In this document: one piece after another, positions 1-8,938 of the stretch
How the letters are laid out: each line of letters opens with the position of its first letter
Position numbering within the stretch: position 1 is the first letter of the stretch
NCBI GenBank assembly: GCA_900553685.1
Contig: USEI01000002.1
Span: forward strand, 62,001 to 126,000
Source: an uncultured Clostridium sp.
Lineage (GTDB): Bacteria > Bacillota > Clostridia > TANB77 > CAG-508
Reading direction: 5' to 3'
Length of the DNA: 64,000 nt
Translations under genes and position numbers: made by a program
Notes under the pieces: model-generated
Told to the model about the DNA's origin: nothing
Database searches by the model: none
The model's input: only the letters and a program-made list of their open reading frames with translations

Positions 1-49
1 TAGTGCTCTTGTTTTTTTATTTATTTTTAAATTATTTCTAATTTAATTA

Positions 50-496
50 TTATCTTACTAAAAACTTATTTCTAAATTTTTGCAACAACTTTTGAAACCA
101 GTTTTTCTTATTTATAACAGCTAACTGGTTTTGTTTTTTCTCCTCAATTTTTTCTCTAGCAATTTCATCTGTCATTATATTTTGAGGATATATTTTTTTC
201 TTTTCCTCTTCTATTTCAGCAATTTTATTTATTTCATAAACTCTAATTTTCTCTTTTTGTTTATCAGTTGCCCAATATCTTTTAAAAAAAATTGCTAAAA
301 TTAATTTCGCCTCTTGAGATACATTCTGATCTAAAAAATCCTTCTCTTGATTATATTTAAACTTGACATCTTTATCTTTATTACTCTCTAAAGCACAAAT
401 TAATTCCTTTGGAATTTTATAGTAGTCTTCAATTTTTATATAATTTAAAATTTCTAATACCTGTGTATATGCAATGTTCTTTTGTATTTTAATCAC
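50..496 (-). CDS. Hypothetical basic, charged protein
   Basis: I do not recognise this 148-residue protein. It is highly charged, mostly helical in composition, has no signal peptide or obvious membrane segment, and ends in a basic tail (around residues 130-148) rich in Lys, Arg and Phe. It follows the 270-residue gene by 3 bases, so the two are probably co-transcribed. The start is uncertain: the longest frame begins with GTG at 496, which itself lies inside an AGAGGTG-like ribosome binding site just after the upstream stop, so a less usual start a few codons further in is possible. Confidence 0.6.
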   Translation of the reverse strand: MIKIQKNIAYTQVLEILNYIKIEDYYKIPKELICALESNKDKDVKFKYNQEKDFLDQNVSQEAKLILAIFFKRYWATDKQKEKIRVYEINKIAEIEEEKKKIYPQNIMTDEIAREKIEEKKQNQLAVINKKNWFQKLLQKFRNKFLVR

Positions 497-499
497 CTC

Positions 500-1312
500 T
501 TATTGATTATCTTTTTTCTCTCTTATTTTATCCATTTCTTTTGCACTTTCTCTTTCTAGCTCTATACCTCTTACATCTCTGTCAAGAATGTTTTCCATCA
601 TTTGTACTGCTTCAACATCTTTTAATAATTCCATTGTACTTTCGCCTATACTTCTGCCTGTTAAATTACTTGTTTTTTGTGCTAAATATTGCTCACAAAA
701 CTCTCTTACGGGTATTGTTTCCATTGTATAATTTCCATATTTATATACATTTATTTCTTTTTCATGCTTCTTTGTATAACTTTTAACTACAGCTTGTATA
801 TTTGCAGTTGCTTTATCTGTATCTAAATTATCTTTTCCAGAATAAGTTATACTCTCTGCTGGCACTTTTGCCATCATATATTTAATAATATCAAATCTTG
901 AATATGACACTTCATTTGTATCTGTATTCTTCAATAAACATACACTTAAATCTTCTGGTAAAATTAATTCTTCTGCACTTCCACTCATAAAGTTTTTTTC
1001 ATTTTCAATATCTGTACCATCAAATAAGAAAAATACTCCTTCTCCTCCTAAATATTCTTCTAAACTTTCGCTTTTTTGAATCGCTACTTTTACCTCTTCT
1101 GGTATATTTTCTGATTTACCTGTTTTTACTTCATCATAACATTTTTGAAAATTTGCATATAAAGCTACTGCTCCTACCATACCTTCTGAAAATGATATTT
1201 TGTTTTTTTCTTTATTTGCAAAATGTTTACTATCATCATTTTGAGGAGTAAGTCCTGCGTTACTAATACTACGAACTCTATTTAGTGAGGCCATATAATA
1301 ATATTTTTTCAT
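500..1312 (-). CDS. Hypothetical protein, possibly ADP-ribosyltransferase-like
   Basis: This is a 270-residue soluble protein with no signal peptide. It starts at ATG 1312 behind AAGGAAAG. Residues 4-22 have the layout Tyr-Tyr-x-x-(A)SL-x-x-(V)-x-SI-x-x-AGL-x-P, and a KISFSEG segment follows around residue 40. This resembles the N-terminal pattern of small ADP-ribosyltransferase-fold proteins (Y-H-x-(T/S)-x-L-x-x-I-x-x-x-G-L-x-P then a K-(V/I)-x-(F/L)-S strand). The resemblance is by eye only, and the His usual in that pattern is replaced. The C-terminal third is charged and helical. The gene lies 3 bases upstream of the 148-residue gene, and its function is otherwise unknown. Confidence 0.6.
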   Translation of the reverse strand: MKKYYYMASLNRVRSISNAGLTPQNDDSKHFANKEKNKISFSEGMVGAVALYANFQKCYDEVKTGKSENIPEEVKVAIQKSESLEEYLGGEGVFFLFDGTDIENEKNFMSGSAEELILPEDLSVCLLKNTDTNEVSYSRFDIIKYMMAKVPAESITYSGKDNLDTDKATANIQAVVKSYTKKHEKEINVYKYGNYTMETIPVREFCEQYLAQKTSNLTGRSIGESTMELLKDVEAVQMMENILDRDVRGIELERESAKEMDKIREKKDNQ

Positions 1313-1483
1313 TCTTTCTTTCCTTTGTAATATATTTATATAAAAATTGTATTCTTTAATTGCAAAAAAGTAAATAGTTTTTTTAAATAAATTTCAAATA
1401 ACTAAATAAAATTATAAGTCTCAATTCTAAAATCTATTTGGAAATTGTCTTACAATTCCATTTACAAAAAATTGCGACATTTT

Positions 1484-1594
1484 TTATATTTCTTGTTCTA
1501 CCATATCATAAGCAGCTCTAATATCTTCCACAAAATTCCTATTTAATCTAAATTTTACCTCATTACTAGTTAATTCTAAATGTTTATAAAACAT
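1484..1594 (-). other. Possible 36-codon ORF or gene remnant
   Basis: In the 292-base space between the cohesin gene and the 270-residue gene there is a short minus-strand frame with protein-like composition (a helix rich in Glu, Arg, Asn, ending EQEI). It has no visible ribosome binding site. It may be a remnant or may be nothing; the rest of this space shows no gene. Confidence 0.2.
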
Positions 1595-1604
1595 TAATAC
1601 TTTA

Positions 1605-2915
1605 CTATTTATCTTTTTTATATTTCTTTTTAAGTATTATAAATATTATTATCCCAACTATAATTAATATCACTAAAATAATATAAGTTCCAATTTCAAT
1701 AGAATTTTTAATTTCTTCTATCTCATCATTATAAAAAATTTGTTCCTGATTAATCTCATTTGACACCTTTTCTATTTTATATGCCTCTTCTAACTTCTCT
1801 TGTAAATGACTTTGCTCTTCTTCATATTCTGCTTCTTCATTACTATTTCTTTTATATATCTCTATTAAAACTTTTTTACTAGTAAATCCATTTGGAGCTG
1901 TTACTAAAATTTGTATAATATTTTTTCCTTCTTTTAGATTATTTCCTCCGCTTATACTTACACTTGCTTTTTCATTCTCCGGAACTGCTAAAATTTTTAA
2001 ATTTTCTATATAATTAGATATTTCTGCTGTATAATTAGTAATATTATTATCAAATTCAGGATTTAAAAATACATTTTCAATTGCTAATGTTTGTAAATTT
2101 GTATTTGCACTCTCTAAATCAGCCGTTTTGGTGACTTTAATTTTATAAATTTTAGTTTGAGTATTATCTTCAGAAGTTACCTTTATTTCTATATTATTTA
2201 AGCCTTCTTTTAAATTATTATTTCCAGCAATTTCTACTGTAGCTTTAGAATTTTCTGCTTTGCAAACAATTTCTAAATCATTTACATCATTAGATATTGT
2301 AAGATTATATTCATATATACTTGGGTCAAAACTTGGAGTTAATCCCTCTTTACTAATTCTCATTAATTGCAAATTTGCATTATTTTTTATACTACTATTT
2401 CCTTGTTCCTCTTTTATTTCTTTTTGTAAAACACTTTCTTCATGAATAACTTCTTCTATATTTTCTTCATTCCCAACTTTTATTTCTTTTTTCTCAAAAG
2501 TAGTTTCTATCAACTCTCCTGAAGAGTCATAAAATTCTCCTTCTACTATAAAATTTATAACACCTTTTTCTTTTGCTTTAAATACATATTTTTCTAAATC
2601 TTTTTCTTTTACTTTTTTTCCTCCAGTTTCATCATACCAAACACTTATTAATTTTCCATCTTTTATGCTAGTACTATCTGAACTTGAAATTAAATTCACT
2701 TTATTTGTATCAAAATATATTTCAAAGTTATATGCAGCAACTTTATTATCAACTATTCCCACAATTAATTCTATATCTTCACCTATTTCAAAATTATCTT
2801 TATTAGTTCTAATATATATTTTTGCTTTTTCAGTTGCCATTTGTGGTATAAAATAACAACATACTAATATAAAAATAGTAATAAATAATATAACCTTTTT
2901 TCTTTTTACAAACAT
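1605..2915 (-). CDS. Membrane-anchored cohesin / cadherin-like surface protein
   Basis: This 436-residue protein has an N-terminal signal/anchor helix (residues 7-25), then a beta-sandwich at about 30-150 with the cohesin layout (YI-x-T-N-x-D-x-F-E-I-G-E-D, AYNFEIYFD, and a DETGGK turn). Two cadherin-like beta-sandwich repeats follow at about 180-265 and 270-355, each with an N-x-LKEG-x-N-x-I signature. After a charged linker the chain ends in a membrane helix and KKKYKKDK. There is no LPXTG motif, so it is probably held by the membrane helix. It is the last gene of the surface operon, just downstream of a dockerin-bearing wall hydrolase, so it could be a receptor for that enzyme. The domain calls come from sequence pattern only. 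Confidence 0.75.
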   Translation of the reverse strand: MFVKRKKVILFITIFILVCCYFIPQMATEKAKIYIRTNKDNFEIGEDIELIVGIVDNKVAAYNFEIYFDTNKVNLISSSDSTSIKDGKLISVWYDETGGKKVKEKDLEKYVFKAKEKGVINFIVEGEFYDSSGELIETTFEKKEIKVGNEENIEEVIHEESVLQKEIKEEQGNSSIKNNANLQLMRISKEGLTPSFDPSIYEYNLTISNDVNDLEIVCKAENSKATVEIAGNNNLKEGLNNIEIKVTSEDNTQTKIYKIKVTKTADLESANTNLQTLAIENVFLNPEFDNNITNYTAEISNYIENLKILAVPENEKASVSISGGNNLKEGKNIIQILVTAPNGFTSKKVLIEIYKRNSNEEAEYEEEQSHLQEKLEEAYKIEKVSNEINQEQIFYNDEIEEIKNSIEIGTYIILVILIIVGIIIFIILKKKYKKDK

Positions 2916-2950
2916 TTTAAATCCTTTCTTAATTATTTAAACTTAATATT

Positions 2951-5215
2951 TTATTGATTAATAATTTGTAAACCTAATATATGCCTTTGTATAAGAAGTA
3001 AATCTACAGATGTTGGCTTTTTACCATTCTTATTAATATTACTTGCTTTTCTATATATATCTTCTATTTCTTCTATTTCTAAAATATGTCTTTGAATTAC
3101 TAATAGATCTACACTATTTATTTTTCCATCTCCATTTGCATCTCCATATAAAATTATTTTATATTCTCTTAAAATAGTATTATTTTCTTTTACTATTATT
3201 TTACTTCCTGTTCCTAAAAAATCTGTATCATTTAAAATTTCATCTTTATTATTTACAAATTCTAATTTTAAACCTGTTTTTATTTTTTCTTTTATATTTT
3301 TTACTGTATTATTCAGATAATCTATTCCGCTAATTTCCAAACTGTCAACTTTTAATGAACTATCAAAATGAATTTCTGAGTCCTCCATTTTCCTTACAAC
3401 ATTTACTATACATTTATCATAAATTTTATTATTTTCTTCTGATTTTATTATTATTTCTGTTTCTCCTATGCTTTTTGCCGTAATAGTTCCATTTGCATCA
3501 ACACTCGCTATGTCTTCATTATTGCTAGAAAAAATAATATTTTGATTATCAGCATCTTCGGGTAAAACATAGGCATTTATTTTAAAACTATCTCCTAATT
3601 GCATATTTATATCTTTCTGGTCTATAGATATTCCAGTAACTTTGTTAAATACTGTAATTTCTATTTGACTTTGAGCATTTCCATTTTTTGCTTTTACAGT
3701 AATTATAGCTTTTCCACTATTAAGTCCTGTAATATTTCCATTTTTGTCTACAGCGATAGTTTCAGGATTGCTAGAAATAAATTCTATTTCTTTTGAACTA
3801 GCCTCTTCTGGAAAAATCTTTACAGATAATTTTTTAGTTTCTCCTTTTTTAATTTGATTATTTTCTATACTAAGTTCTATTTTTTCTATTTCGACTTCTT
3901 GCATTTCTGTTAAATAAGTTTGATAAACATATCCTATAATTCCATTTTCTAATTTTACTCTATCCCATCTCTCTCCTTTTTGAGTTCCTTTTTCTATCCT
4001 TGTTAGTTTATCAGGATATGATATTGTTGTAATAACATCATAAGAAGTACCTGGTCCTGTTCTTACATTTACATTATTTGCATTACAATATAAATTTTTA
4101 TTATCTTCTATAAAATCATTTTTATCAATATCTGGATTTTCTGCTGGAATTTGTGGCATATTTTCATATACTGGAATTATAAAATACATTGAAGAGTCTA
4201 ATATTCCACTTTTTAAATAACCTTGATAAATTATTTTTGATTCACTATATGGTGCTAATACATTTGTCATATATTGATGCCAAAATAATGGCATTCCTCG
4301 ATCATCATTAACATCAAACTTTTGCAAGTAAATTGTGTTTTGTCCAACATTAATATAACTTGAACCTATAAAGATTGCTCCTCCTGTTATTGACTTTTCT
4401 TTGCTATTCCAAGGAATTAAATATTTTTTCTTAATTTCATCACTTGCACCATTTCCATCTTTTGCATATTGCAGTCCTTTTTTTATTGCTTCCATTTTAT
4501 CTGATGAACTCGTTGCTCCTATATTATAAAAATTATATAATCCTTTGTATCCATCAACTGTTCCACTTATTGAAGAGTGTGTCAAAAATGGTCCAACTTC
4601 TTGCTTAATACGAGATGCTAAATGATAAGGACTTACATTAGAAGTTTGCCCTGCCTTTAAAATTAAATCTCCATAAGTATTATTTGTAGAAATTGTATTT
4701 CCATTACTATCTAAATATGAAACTTTTGTATTATAAAATTCTGTCCCATATAATATTTTCTCTACTCCATTTAAACTAGTTACATCCTTATCATAAGATA
4801 ATCCTTCAAATTGAAAAATTCTAACTTCATTTAAAAAGTTCCTAGGATCCATACAATATTCTACTGCTTGTTTTGAAGAATCCACCCATCCTCCATCAAT
4901 TTCAACATCATATTGACCTGGTGTTTGATTCTTCCAACTATCTGAATAATTTTTAGGAACCAAGTTTTTTCCAAAAACATTTTCTTCCCTAATAACATAT
5001 TCCCAATCAAGATTTGTGTATAAAGCTGTAAATTTCCAATTCGGATGTTTTTTAGAAAGTTCATTTAAATATGGTTGATAACTATTAGGAAAATTAGAAA
5101 TTCCTTCCAATTTTGTTGAAGCTTTTACCTCTAATTTAATAATCATAATCAATAGAATTAATATTAAATTCATACTTATTATTATAATTTTATTTTTTCT
5201 TACTATATTTCTCAT
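2951..5215 (-). CDS. Dockerin-bearing cell-wall glucosaminidase
   Basis: This is a secreted enzyme expected to cut N-acetylglucosaminyl bonds in peptidoglycan. Starting at ATG 5215 (AAAGGA 7 bases upstream) gives about 754 residues; the longest frame would begin at 5248 with no clear site. After a signal helix comes the glucosaminidase region (about 35-340), with the family pattern PNW-x-F, a WVDSSKQAVEYCMDPRNFLNE stretch and the catalytic-type RIKQEVG. Then come a bacterial SH3 domain (NVRTGPGTSYD, about 375-430), two Big_2 Ig-like domains (about 445-600), and a C-terminal dockerin type I. The first dockerin loop (GDANGDGKINS) is canonical. The second (NINKNGKKPTS) lacks most calcium-binding Asp, while both keep VDLL-x-IQRHIL. 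The neighbours encode cohesin proteins. Confidence 0.85.
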   Translation of the reverse strand: MRNIVRKNKIIIISMNLILILLIMIIKLEVKASTKLEGISNFPNSYQPYLNELSKKHPNWKFTALYTNLDWEYVIREENVFGKNLVPKNYSDSWKNQTPGQYDVEIDGGWVDSSKQAVEYCMDPRNFLNEVRIFQFEGLSYDKDVTSLNGVEKILYGTEFYNTKVSYLDSNGNTISTNNTYGDLILKAGQTSNVSPYHLASRIKQEVGPFLTHSSISGTVDGYKGLYNFYNIGATSSSDKMEAIKKGLQYAKDGNGASDEIKKKYLIPWNSKEKSITGGAIFIGSSYINVGQNTIYLQKFDVNDDRGMPLFWHQYMTNVLAPYSESKIIYQGYLKSGILDSSMYFIIPVYENMPQIPAENPDIDKNDFIEDNKNLYCNANNVNVRTGPGTSYDVITTISYPDKLTRIEKGTQKGERWDRVKLENGIIGYVYQTYLTEMQEVEIEKIELSIENNQIKKGETKKLSVKIFPEEASSKEIEFISSNPETIAVDKNGNITGLNSGKAIITVKAKNGNAQSQIEITVFNKVTGISIDQKDINMQLGDSFKINAYVLPEDADNQNIIFSSNNEDIASVDANGTITAKSIGETEIIIKSEENNKIYDKCIVNVVRKMEDSEIHFDSSLKVDSLEISGIDYLNNTVKNIKEKIKTGLKLEFVNNKDEILNDTDFLGTGSKIIVKENNTILREYKIILYGDANGDGKINSVDLLVIQRHILEIEEIEDIYRKASNINKNGKKPTSVDLLLIQRHILGLQIINQ

Positions 5216-5283
5216 ACTAAAATCCTTTTGTTTTATAAAATTATTCATATCTTTATTTTTTAATCCTTATACATAAGTTTATT

Positions 5284-5934
5284 TTAAATTCTTTCTTTTG
5301 CCTTAACAATAATTCTTTTTTTAGAATCACTTGTACAAGTAATTAAAGTAATTTCTTTCATATTTGTATTTTGATTTAAACAACTCACATCTTCAGGTAA
5401 TACTTGAAAAATATCATATACTTCATATTCTACTCTTCCAATATTATTATCTATTAAAAAAAACGTATCACCTGTTTTTAACTTTTTTAAATTACGAAAC
5501 ATATTTTTATTTATAAAATTATGTCCAGCAATACATAAATTTCCAATTTCATTTGGTTTTTCTCCCCAAAATCTTGTAACAGATATATTTAAAGCCTCAT
5601 TTGAAAATTTACTAAGTACATAAGTTTCTAAATTGATAACAGAAATTTCTAACTTTGCAAGTACTTCATATCCTTTATAATTTTTTACTATATTTTCTTT
5701 TGGATATTCCTTTGTCTTTTCATCTTTATATAAAGTCTTTGACAATTTAGTAACATTTTTTAATCTTTCTTCACTTACTTTATTTTCAATATAACTATTT
5801 TTTACCATATAATCTTCTGATAATTTTTTTGTTTTATTTTCTTTAGGCTCTTTAATATTAATAAAAAATATTACTATTAATAAAATAATAAAAATAAACT
5901 TTATATTTGCTATCTTTTTCTTTTTCCTTCTCAT
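5284..5934 (-). CDS. Sortase family transpeptidase
   Basis: This is a membrane-bound cysteine transpeptidase that joins surface proteins to the cell wall. ATG 5934 is chosen because GGGAGAA lies just upstream; the longer frame from a GTG at 5976 runs through a hairpin. The 216-residue protein has a basic start, one membrane helix (about 12-30) and a C-terminal sortase domain with the catalytic His in CIAGHNF, Cys in TLITCTS (about residue 200) and Arg in KKRIIV. It lies directly downstream of an LPKTG substrate, which suggests a dedicated pair. The subclass is not certain. Confidence 0.9.
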   Translation of the reverse strand: MRRKKKKIANIKFIFIILLIVIFFINIKEPKENKTKKLSEDYMVKNSYIENKVSEERLKNVTKLSKTLYKDEKTKEYPKENIVKNYKGYEVLAKLEISVINLETYVLSKFSNEALNISVTRFWGEKPNEIGNLCIAGHNFINKNMFRNLKKLKTGDTFFLIDNNIGRVEYEVYDIFQVLPEDVSCLNQNTNMKEITLITCTSDSKKRIIVKAKERI

Positions 5935-5945
5935 TTTTTCTCCCA

Positions 5946-5988
5946 AATACAACAAATGGACGAATGATTCGTCCACTATTGTTGTATT
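5946..5988 (-). promoter_or_regulatory. Large hairpin in front of the sortase start
   Basis: A 43-base near-perfect palindrome occupies most of the space between the LPKTG gene stop and the sortase start. The inner stem is TGGACGAA / TTCGTCCA around a 3-base loop and the outer stem is AATACAACA / TGTTGTATT. It is more GC-rich than its surroundings and has no T-run after it. The sortase ribosome binding site begins only a few bases beyond its foot. It may protect or attenuate the operon transcript or limit sortase translation. Confidence 0.6.
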
Positions 5989-5994
5989 AGCACC

Positions 5995-7080
5995 TTATTT
6001 TTTATCTATTTTTTCTTTACTTATTTTTCTAATATACATATAAATTATTATTACTGCTAACGCTACAAGTGAAATAAATTGCATATAAATATTATAACCT
6101 GTCTTAGGCAGTTGTGTAGGCATTGTTTCATTATTATTAGTTTCATTATTAATTTCATTATTTATTGATTCTTCAATTTCTCCTGGTACTGTTTGTTCTG
6201 GAGCTATTGGTTCTTCAGTAGGCGGTGTTACCTCAAGTCTTGGTATAACATTAAAATCAAATGTTTTTTCAGCAATTATACTATCTGAATTATCTCTATC
6301 TATTAATTTTAAGGTAATCTTATAATTACCTTCTTTGCTAAATAAACCTCTAACTTTTAAAACTTGTAAAACATCTTTTCCACCTATTTTATATCCTTGT
6401 GCGTCACCCCATCCACTTTCTATAATATCATGTTCTAGATTTACTCCATCTGTTCCTAATAATTTTACTGTTGCACCATTTGGTGAAATTGCTTCTCCTA
6501 TTAATCTTGCATGTTCATAATAATGTCCCATTGGAGAAGAATAAGAAAGTGTCATTTCATTTTCTTCTCCAACTATAATATCTCCAGAAGTTTCCAAATT
6601 TATTGTATAATCAACATATTCTGGTTCAACTGTCACATTTTTAACAATAGGACTTGTAATATCATCATAACTTTCTGAAGCATCTGCATTTGCTAAACCT
6701 TCTGCTGTAATAGTAAATTCTGTTGGATTAGAAGTTGTTATGCCATCTTTTGCTTTAAATTCAATAATCATATTATTTCTTGGATTTGTTCCTCCAGTAG
6801 AATCATAATATGTTACTCTTACTTTATCAGAAGTATCATTTGCTGTTCCTCCATCTACATTCACATATTCAAAAATATTATTATCATATGCAATATCAAA
6901 TGTATATGCTCCTAAAGCTTTTCCGAAATCAATTTCTAATTTTACATTCTCACCAGGTCTTACAGTACTTTTGTCAAGTTTTATATCTATTGCATCTAAA
7001 GCTGCTGCAAAGCTTTGAGAAGTAAAAATAATTGTAGCTAATATTATAAATATCGTAATTATATAAATTATTTTTTTCAT
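5995..7080 (-). CDS. LPKTG-anchored cohesin-type surface protein
   Basis: This is a 361-residue sortase substrate starting at ATG 7080 behind GGAGGA (a TTG one codon earlier is less well placed). It has a signal peptide at 1-27. A cohesin-like beta sandwich covers about 30-155 (VRPGENVKLEIDFGKALGAYTFDI, then a TGGTNPRN turn). A second Ig-like region follows at about 160-285, then a Pro/Glu/Asn-rich wall-spanning segment, LPKTG at about residue 328, a hydrophobic helix and a basic tail. It is the first gene of the surface operon, and the next gene is the sortase. It is the natural wall-bound receptor for the dockerin enzyme encoded downstream, which is an inference from the domain pairing. Confidence 0.85.
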   Translation of the reverse strand: MKKIIYIITIFIILATIIFTSQSFAAALDAIDIKLDKSTVRPGENVKLEIDFGKALGAYTFDIAYDNNIFEYVNVDGGTANDTSDKVRVTYYDSTGGTNPRNNMIIEFKAKDGITTSNPTEFTITAEGLANADASESYDDITSPIVKNVTVEPEYVDYTINLETSGDIIVGEENEMTLSYSSPMGHYYEHARLIGEAISPNGATVKLLGTDGVNLEHDIIESGWGDAQGYKIGGKDVLQVLKVRGLFSKEGNYKITLKLIDRDNSDSIIAEKTFDFNVIPRLEVTPPTEEPIAPEQTVPGEIEESINNEINNETNNNETMPTQLPKTGYNIYMQFISLVALAVIIIYMYIRKISKEKIDKK

Positions 7081-7185
7081 CAAAAAAATCCTCCTTTTTT
7101 GTTTTATATTTCTATTATGTAGATTTTTTATAAAAAATAATTGTCATTACTTGTAAATTTTATAAAAAGCTTAAATTTCATGCAT

Positions 7186-7221
7186 AAAAAAAGAAATAGA
7201 AAATTTTTCCATTTCTTTTTT
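7186..7221 (-). terminator. Rho-independent terminator
   Basis: An A-rich/T-rich stem (AAAAAAGAAAT / ATTTCTTTTTT) lies downstream of the Ppx-like gene on the minus strand and upstream of the surface operon. Confidence 0.5.
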
Positions 7222-7326
7222 ATTATTAATTTAACTTTCTCATTTTTTATTATTGTTAAAAATATAATATTTTATTTTTTCATTTTGTTTCTTATTGAAT
7301 CTATGAAAATTTTTTATTAATTATTT

Positions 7327-8208
7327 CTAATCTTTCCAATTTTTATTTTCTAATAATCCATATACCATAGTTATATCTGTTGGAATTATGTATTTTGCAC
7401 TTATCGCCTCTGCTACATTTAATACTATTGCACACATAGCTCTTGTAGCATCCCACCATTTCGGATCTTTAACTCTTTTTCTTATTGCGTCTAAAGATAT
7501 TGTTTCATAATATTTTTCTGTATCTTTTTTTCTTGTTTCAATATTCATCATAATAGGTTCTAATTCATCTTCAAATATAGTATTTTTCTCATAAGATATA
7601 CCTGATTCTAAAGCAAAAAATTTATGTCCTCCACCAGCTAAAATTAAATAATCAGCTTTTTCTTTCGGTAAATTTAATCTTTTTTTAACATAATTTTGCA
7701 CTTCTTCTAATTTACTTCTAGCAAAATCTTCTGATAAATCTGGAAATTCATTTAATACATCTATTCCACCAAATGATGAATTTATCATTTCCTTAATGCC
7801 ATTATCATATACTGCTATCTCTGTTGAGCCTCCACCACCAATAAAAACTGCTACTTTTTTATTTACATTTCTAACAGTTCCAAAAACTGTTAATTCATTT
7901 TCTTTTTCTTGTGAAATAATTTCAAATTTTATTTTAGTTAAATTATAAAAATTTTCTAAAAATTCCTTTTTTTGACTCTCTTCTAAAGTTCTAAAAATAC
8001 TTGTCCCACAAACGTATAAATCTTTATATTTTTCCTTATATTCTAAAACTTTATTAATTAATATTCTAACATCATCTTCTTTTAGTTTATTTTCTTTCTT
8101 AAAATTTCTTTTAAATTCTATAGTAACACTTTCTAAACGTTTGACTTCTTTTCCATCAAATAAATCAATTTTTGTATTTGTTGATCCTACTTCTATTATA
8201 ACTTTCAT
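7327..8208 (-). CDS. Ppx/GppA-family phosphatase-like protein
   Basis: This is an actin-fold protein of the exopolyphosphatase/guanosine pentaphosphatase type. ATG 8208 is chosen because AGGAGAAG lies 5-6 bases upstream. The 293 residues show the first phosphate loop (EVGSTNTKIDLFDG, near the start), the second loop FIGGGGSTEIAVYD around residue 130, and LILAGGGHKFFALE around residue 210. The family acts on polyphosphate or (p)ppGpp. This protein is close to the length of the short single-module members and lacks the extra C-terminal module of E. coli Ppx. It follows the DUF84 gene by 16 bases, so both are probably one operon dealing with nucleotide or phosphate housekeeping. The exact substrate is not shown by the sequence. 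Confidence 0.7.
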   Translation of the reverse strand: MKVIIEVGSTNTKIDLFDGKEVKRLESVTIEFKRNFKKENKLKEDDVRILINKVLEYKEKYKDLYVCGTSIFRTLEESQKKEFLENFYNLTKIKFEIISQEKENELTVFGTVRNVNKKVAVFIGGGGSTEIAVYDNGIKEMINSSFGGIDVLNEFPDLSEDFARSKLEEVQNYVKKRLNLPKEKADYLILAGGGHKFFALESGISYEKNTIFEDELEPIMMNIETRKKDTEKYYETISLDAIRKRVKDPKWWDATRAMCAIVLNVAEAISAKYIIPTDITMVYGLLENKNWKD

Positions 8209-8224
8209 CTTTCTTCTCCTTAAA

Positions 8225-8755
8225 TTATTTCCATAATTCACCATTTATATGACCAATTAAAGCCATTACAAAAGCATTTTTAGTAAGTTCTATTCTTGAT
8301 ACTTCATCATGTGTTAAAAAATTAATTCCGCCTTTTCCGTTTCCTAATTTTTTTCCTTTAAAAATCTTATCCATAACTTTTCCAAGCTCAGTATCTATAA
8401 TTTCATCAATATATTTTTCAGGAATTTGAAAACCTTGACTTGAGCCAACAGTTTGAAATCCAGCATTATTTTCAATAACTGCTGCATTTATATCTATCCA
8501 ATCTCCCAAAAGGTTAGTTATTCCAGCTTCTGAAGCTATAAAATAATCTGCTTTTAAATTATTTTTCTTTGCATATTCTTTTAAATTTTTTACTCTATTT
8601 TTTGCACCTTTAAATATTTCTTCATTTACTGGTTGATCACCAACTTCTGAATCAGCAGCAATTCCTTCTATTTCAACATTTTCAAAATACTTTTCAAAAG
8701 CTTGTTTTGCACCCTCTATTTTTCCCGGATTTTTAGTAGCCATTAAAATCTTCAT
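8225..8755 (-). CDS. DUF84 / YjjX-like inosine-xanthosine triphosphatase
   Basis: This is a predicted house-cleaning phosphatase that hydrolyses non-canonical purine triphosphates (ITP/XTP). ATG 8755 with GGGAGGA just upstream gives 176 residues, a normal length. Supporting motifs are the opening ILMATKNPGKIEGAKQAF (substrate loop, residues 3-20), the SEVGDQP segment (about 42), ASEAGI (about 80) and a Gly-rich GKKLGNGKGGI near 135. It is the first gene of a two-gene operon with the Ppx/GppA-like protein. Confidence 0.8.
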   Translation of the reverse strand: MKILMATKNPGKIEGAKQAFEKYFENVEIEGIAADSEVGDQPVNEEIFKGAKNRVKNLKEYAKKNNLKADYFIASEAGITNLLGDWIDINAAVIENNAGFQTVGSSQGFQIPEKYIDEIIDTELGKVMDKIFKGKKLGNGKGGINFLTHDEVSRIELTKNAFVMALIGHINGELWK

Positions 8756-8938
8756 ATATTCCTCCCTATTAATCATACTAATATATATAATTATTTTCGA
8801 TTTTATTAGTTATTATCTTTTAGTAGCTTAGCTATATTATAATTTAATTAATTGTTAGTATATTTTTATTAACTAATTATAGTATAATTTATTATTAATA
8901 AATTTTATATTCTAATTTTTGCTATTAATTATTCTGCC

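Noticed and set aside
1427..1480. 17-codon frame beginning MSQFFVNGIV
   Set aside because: Too short, with no ribosome binding site; only mentioned with the neighbouring possible remnant.
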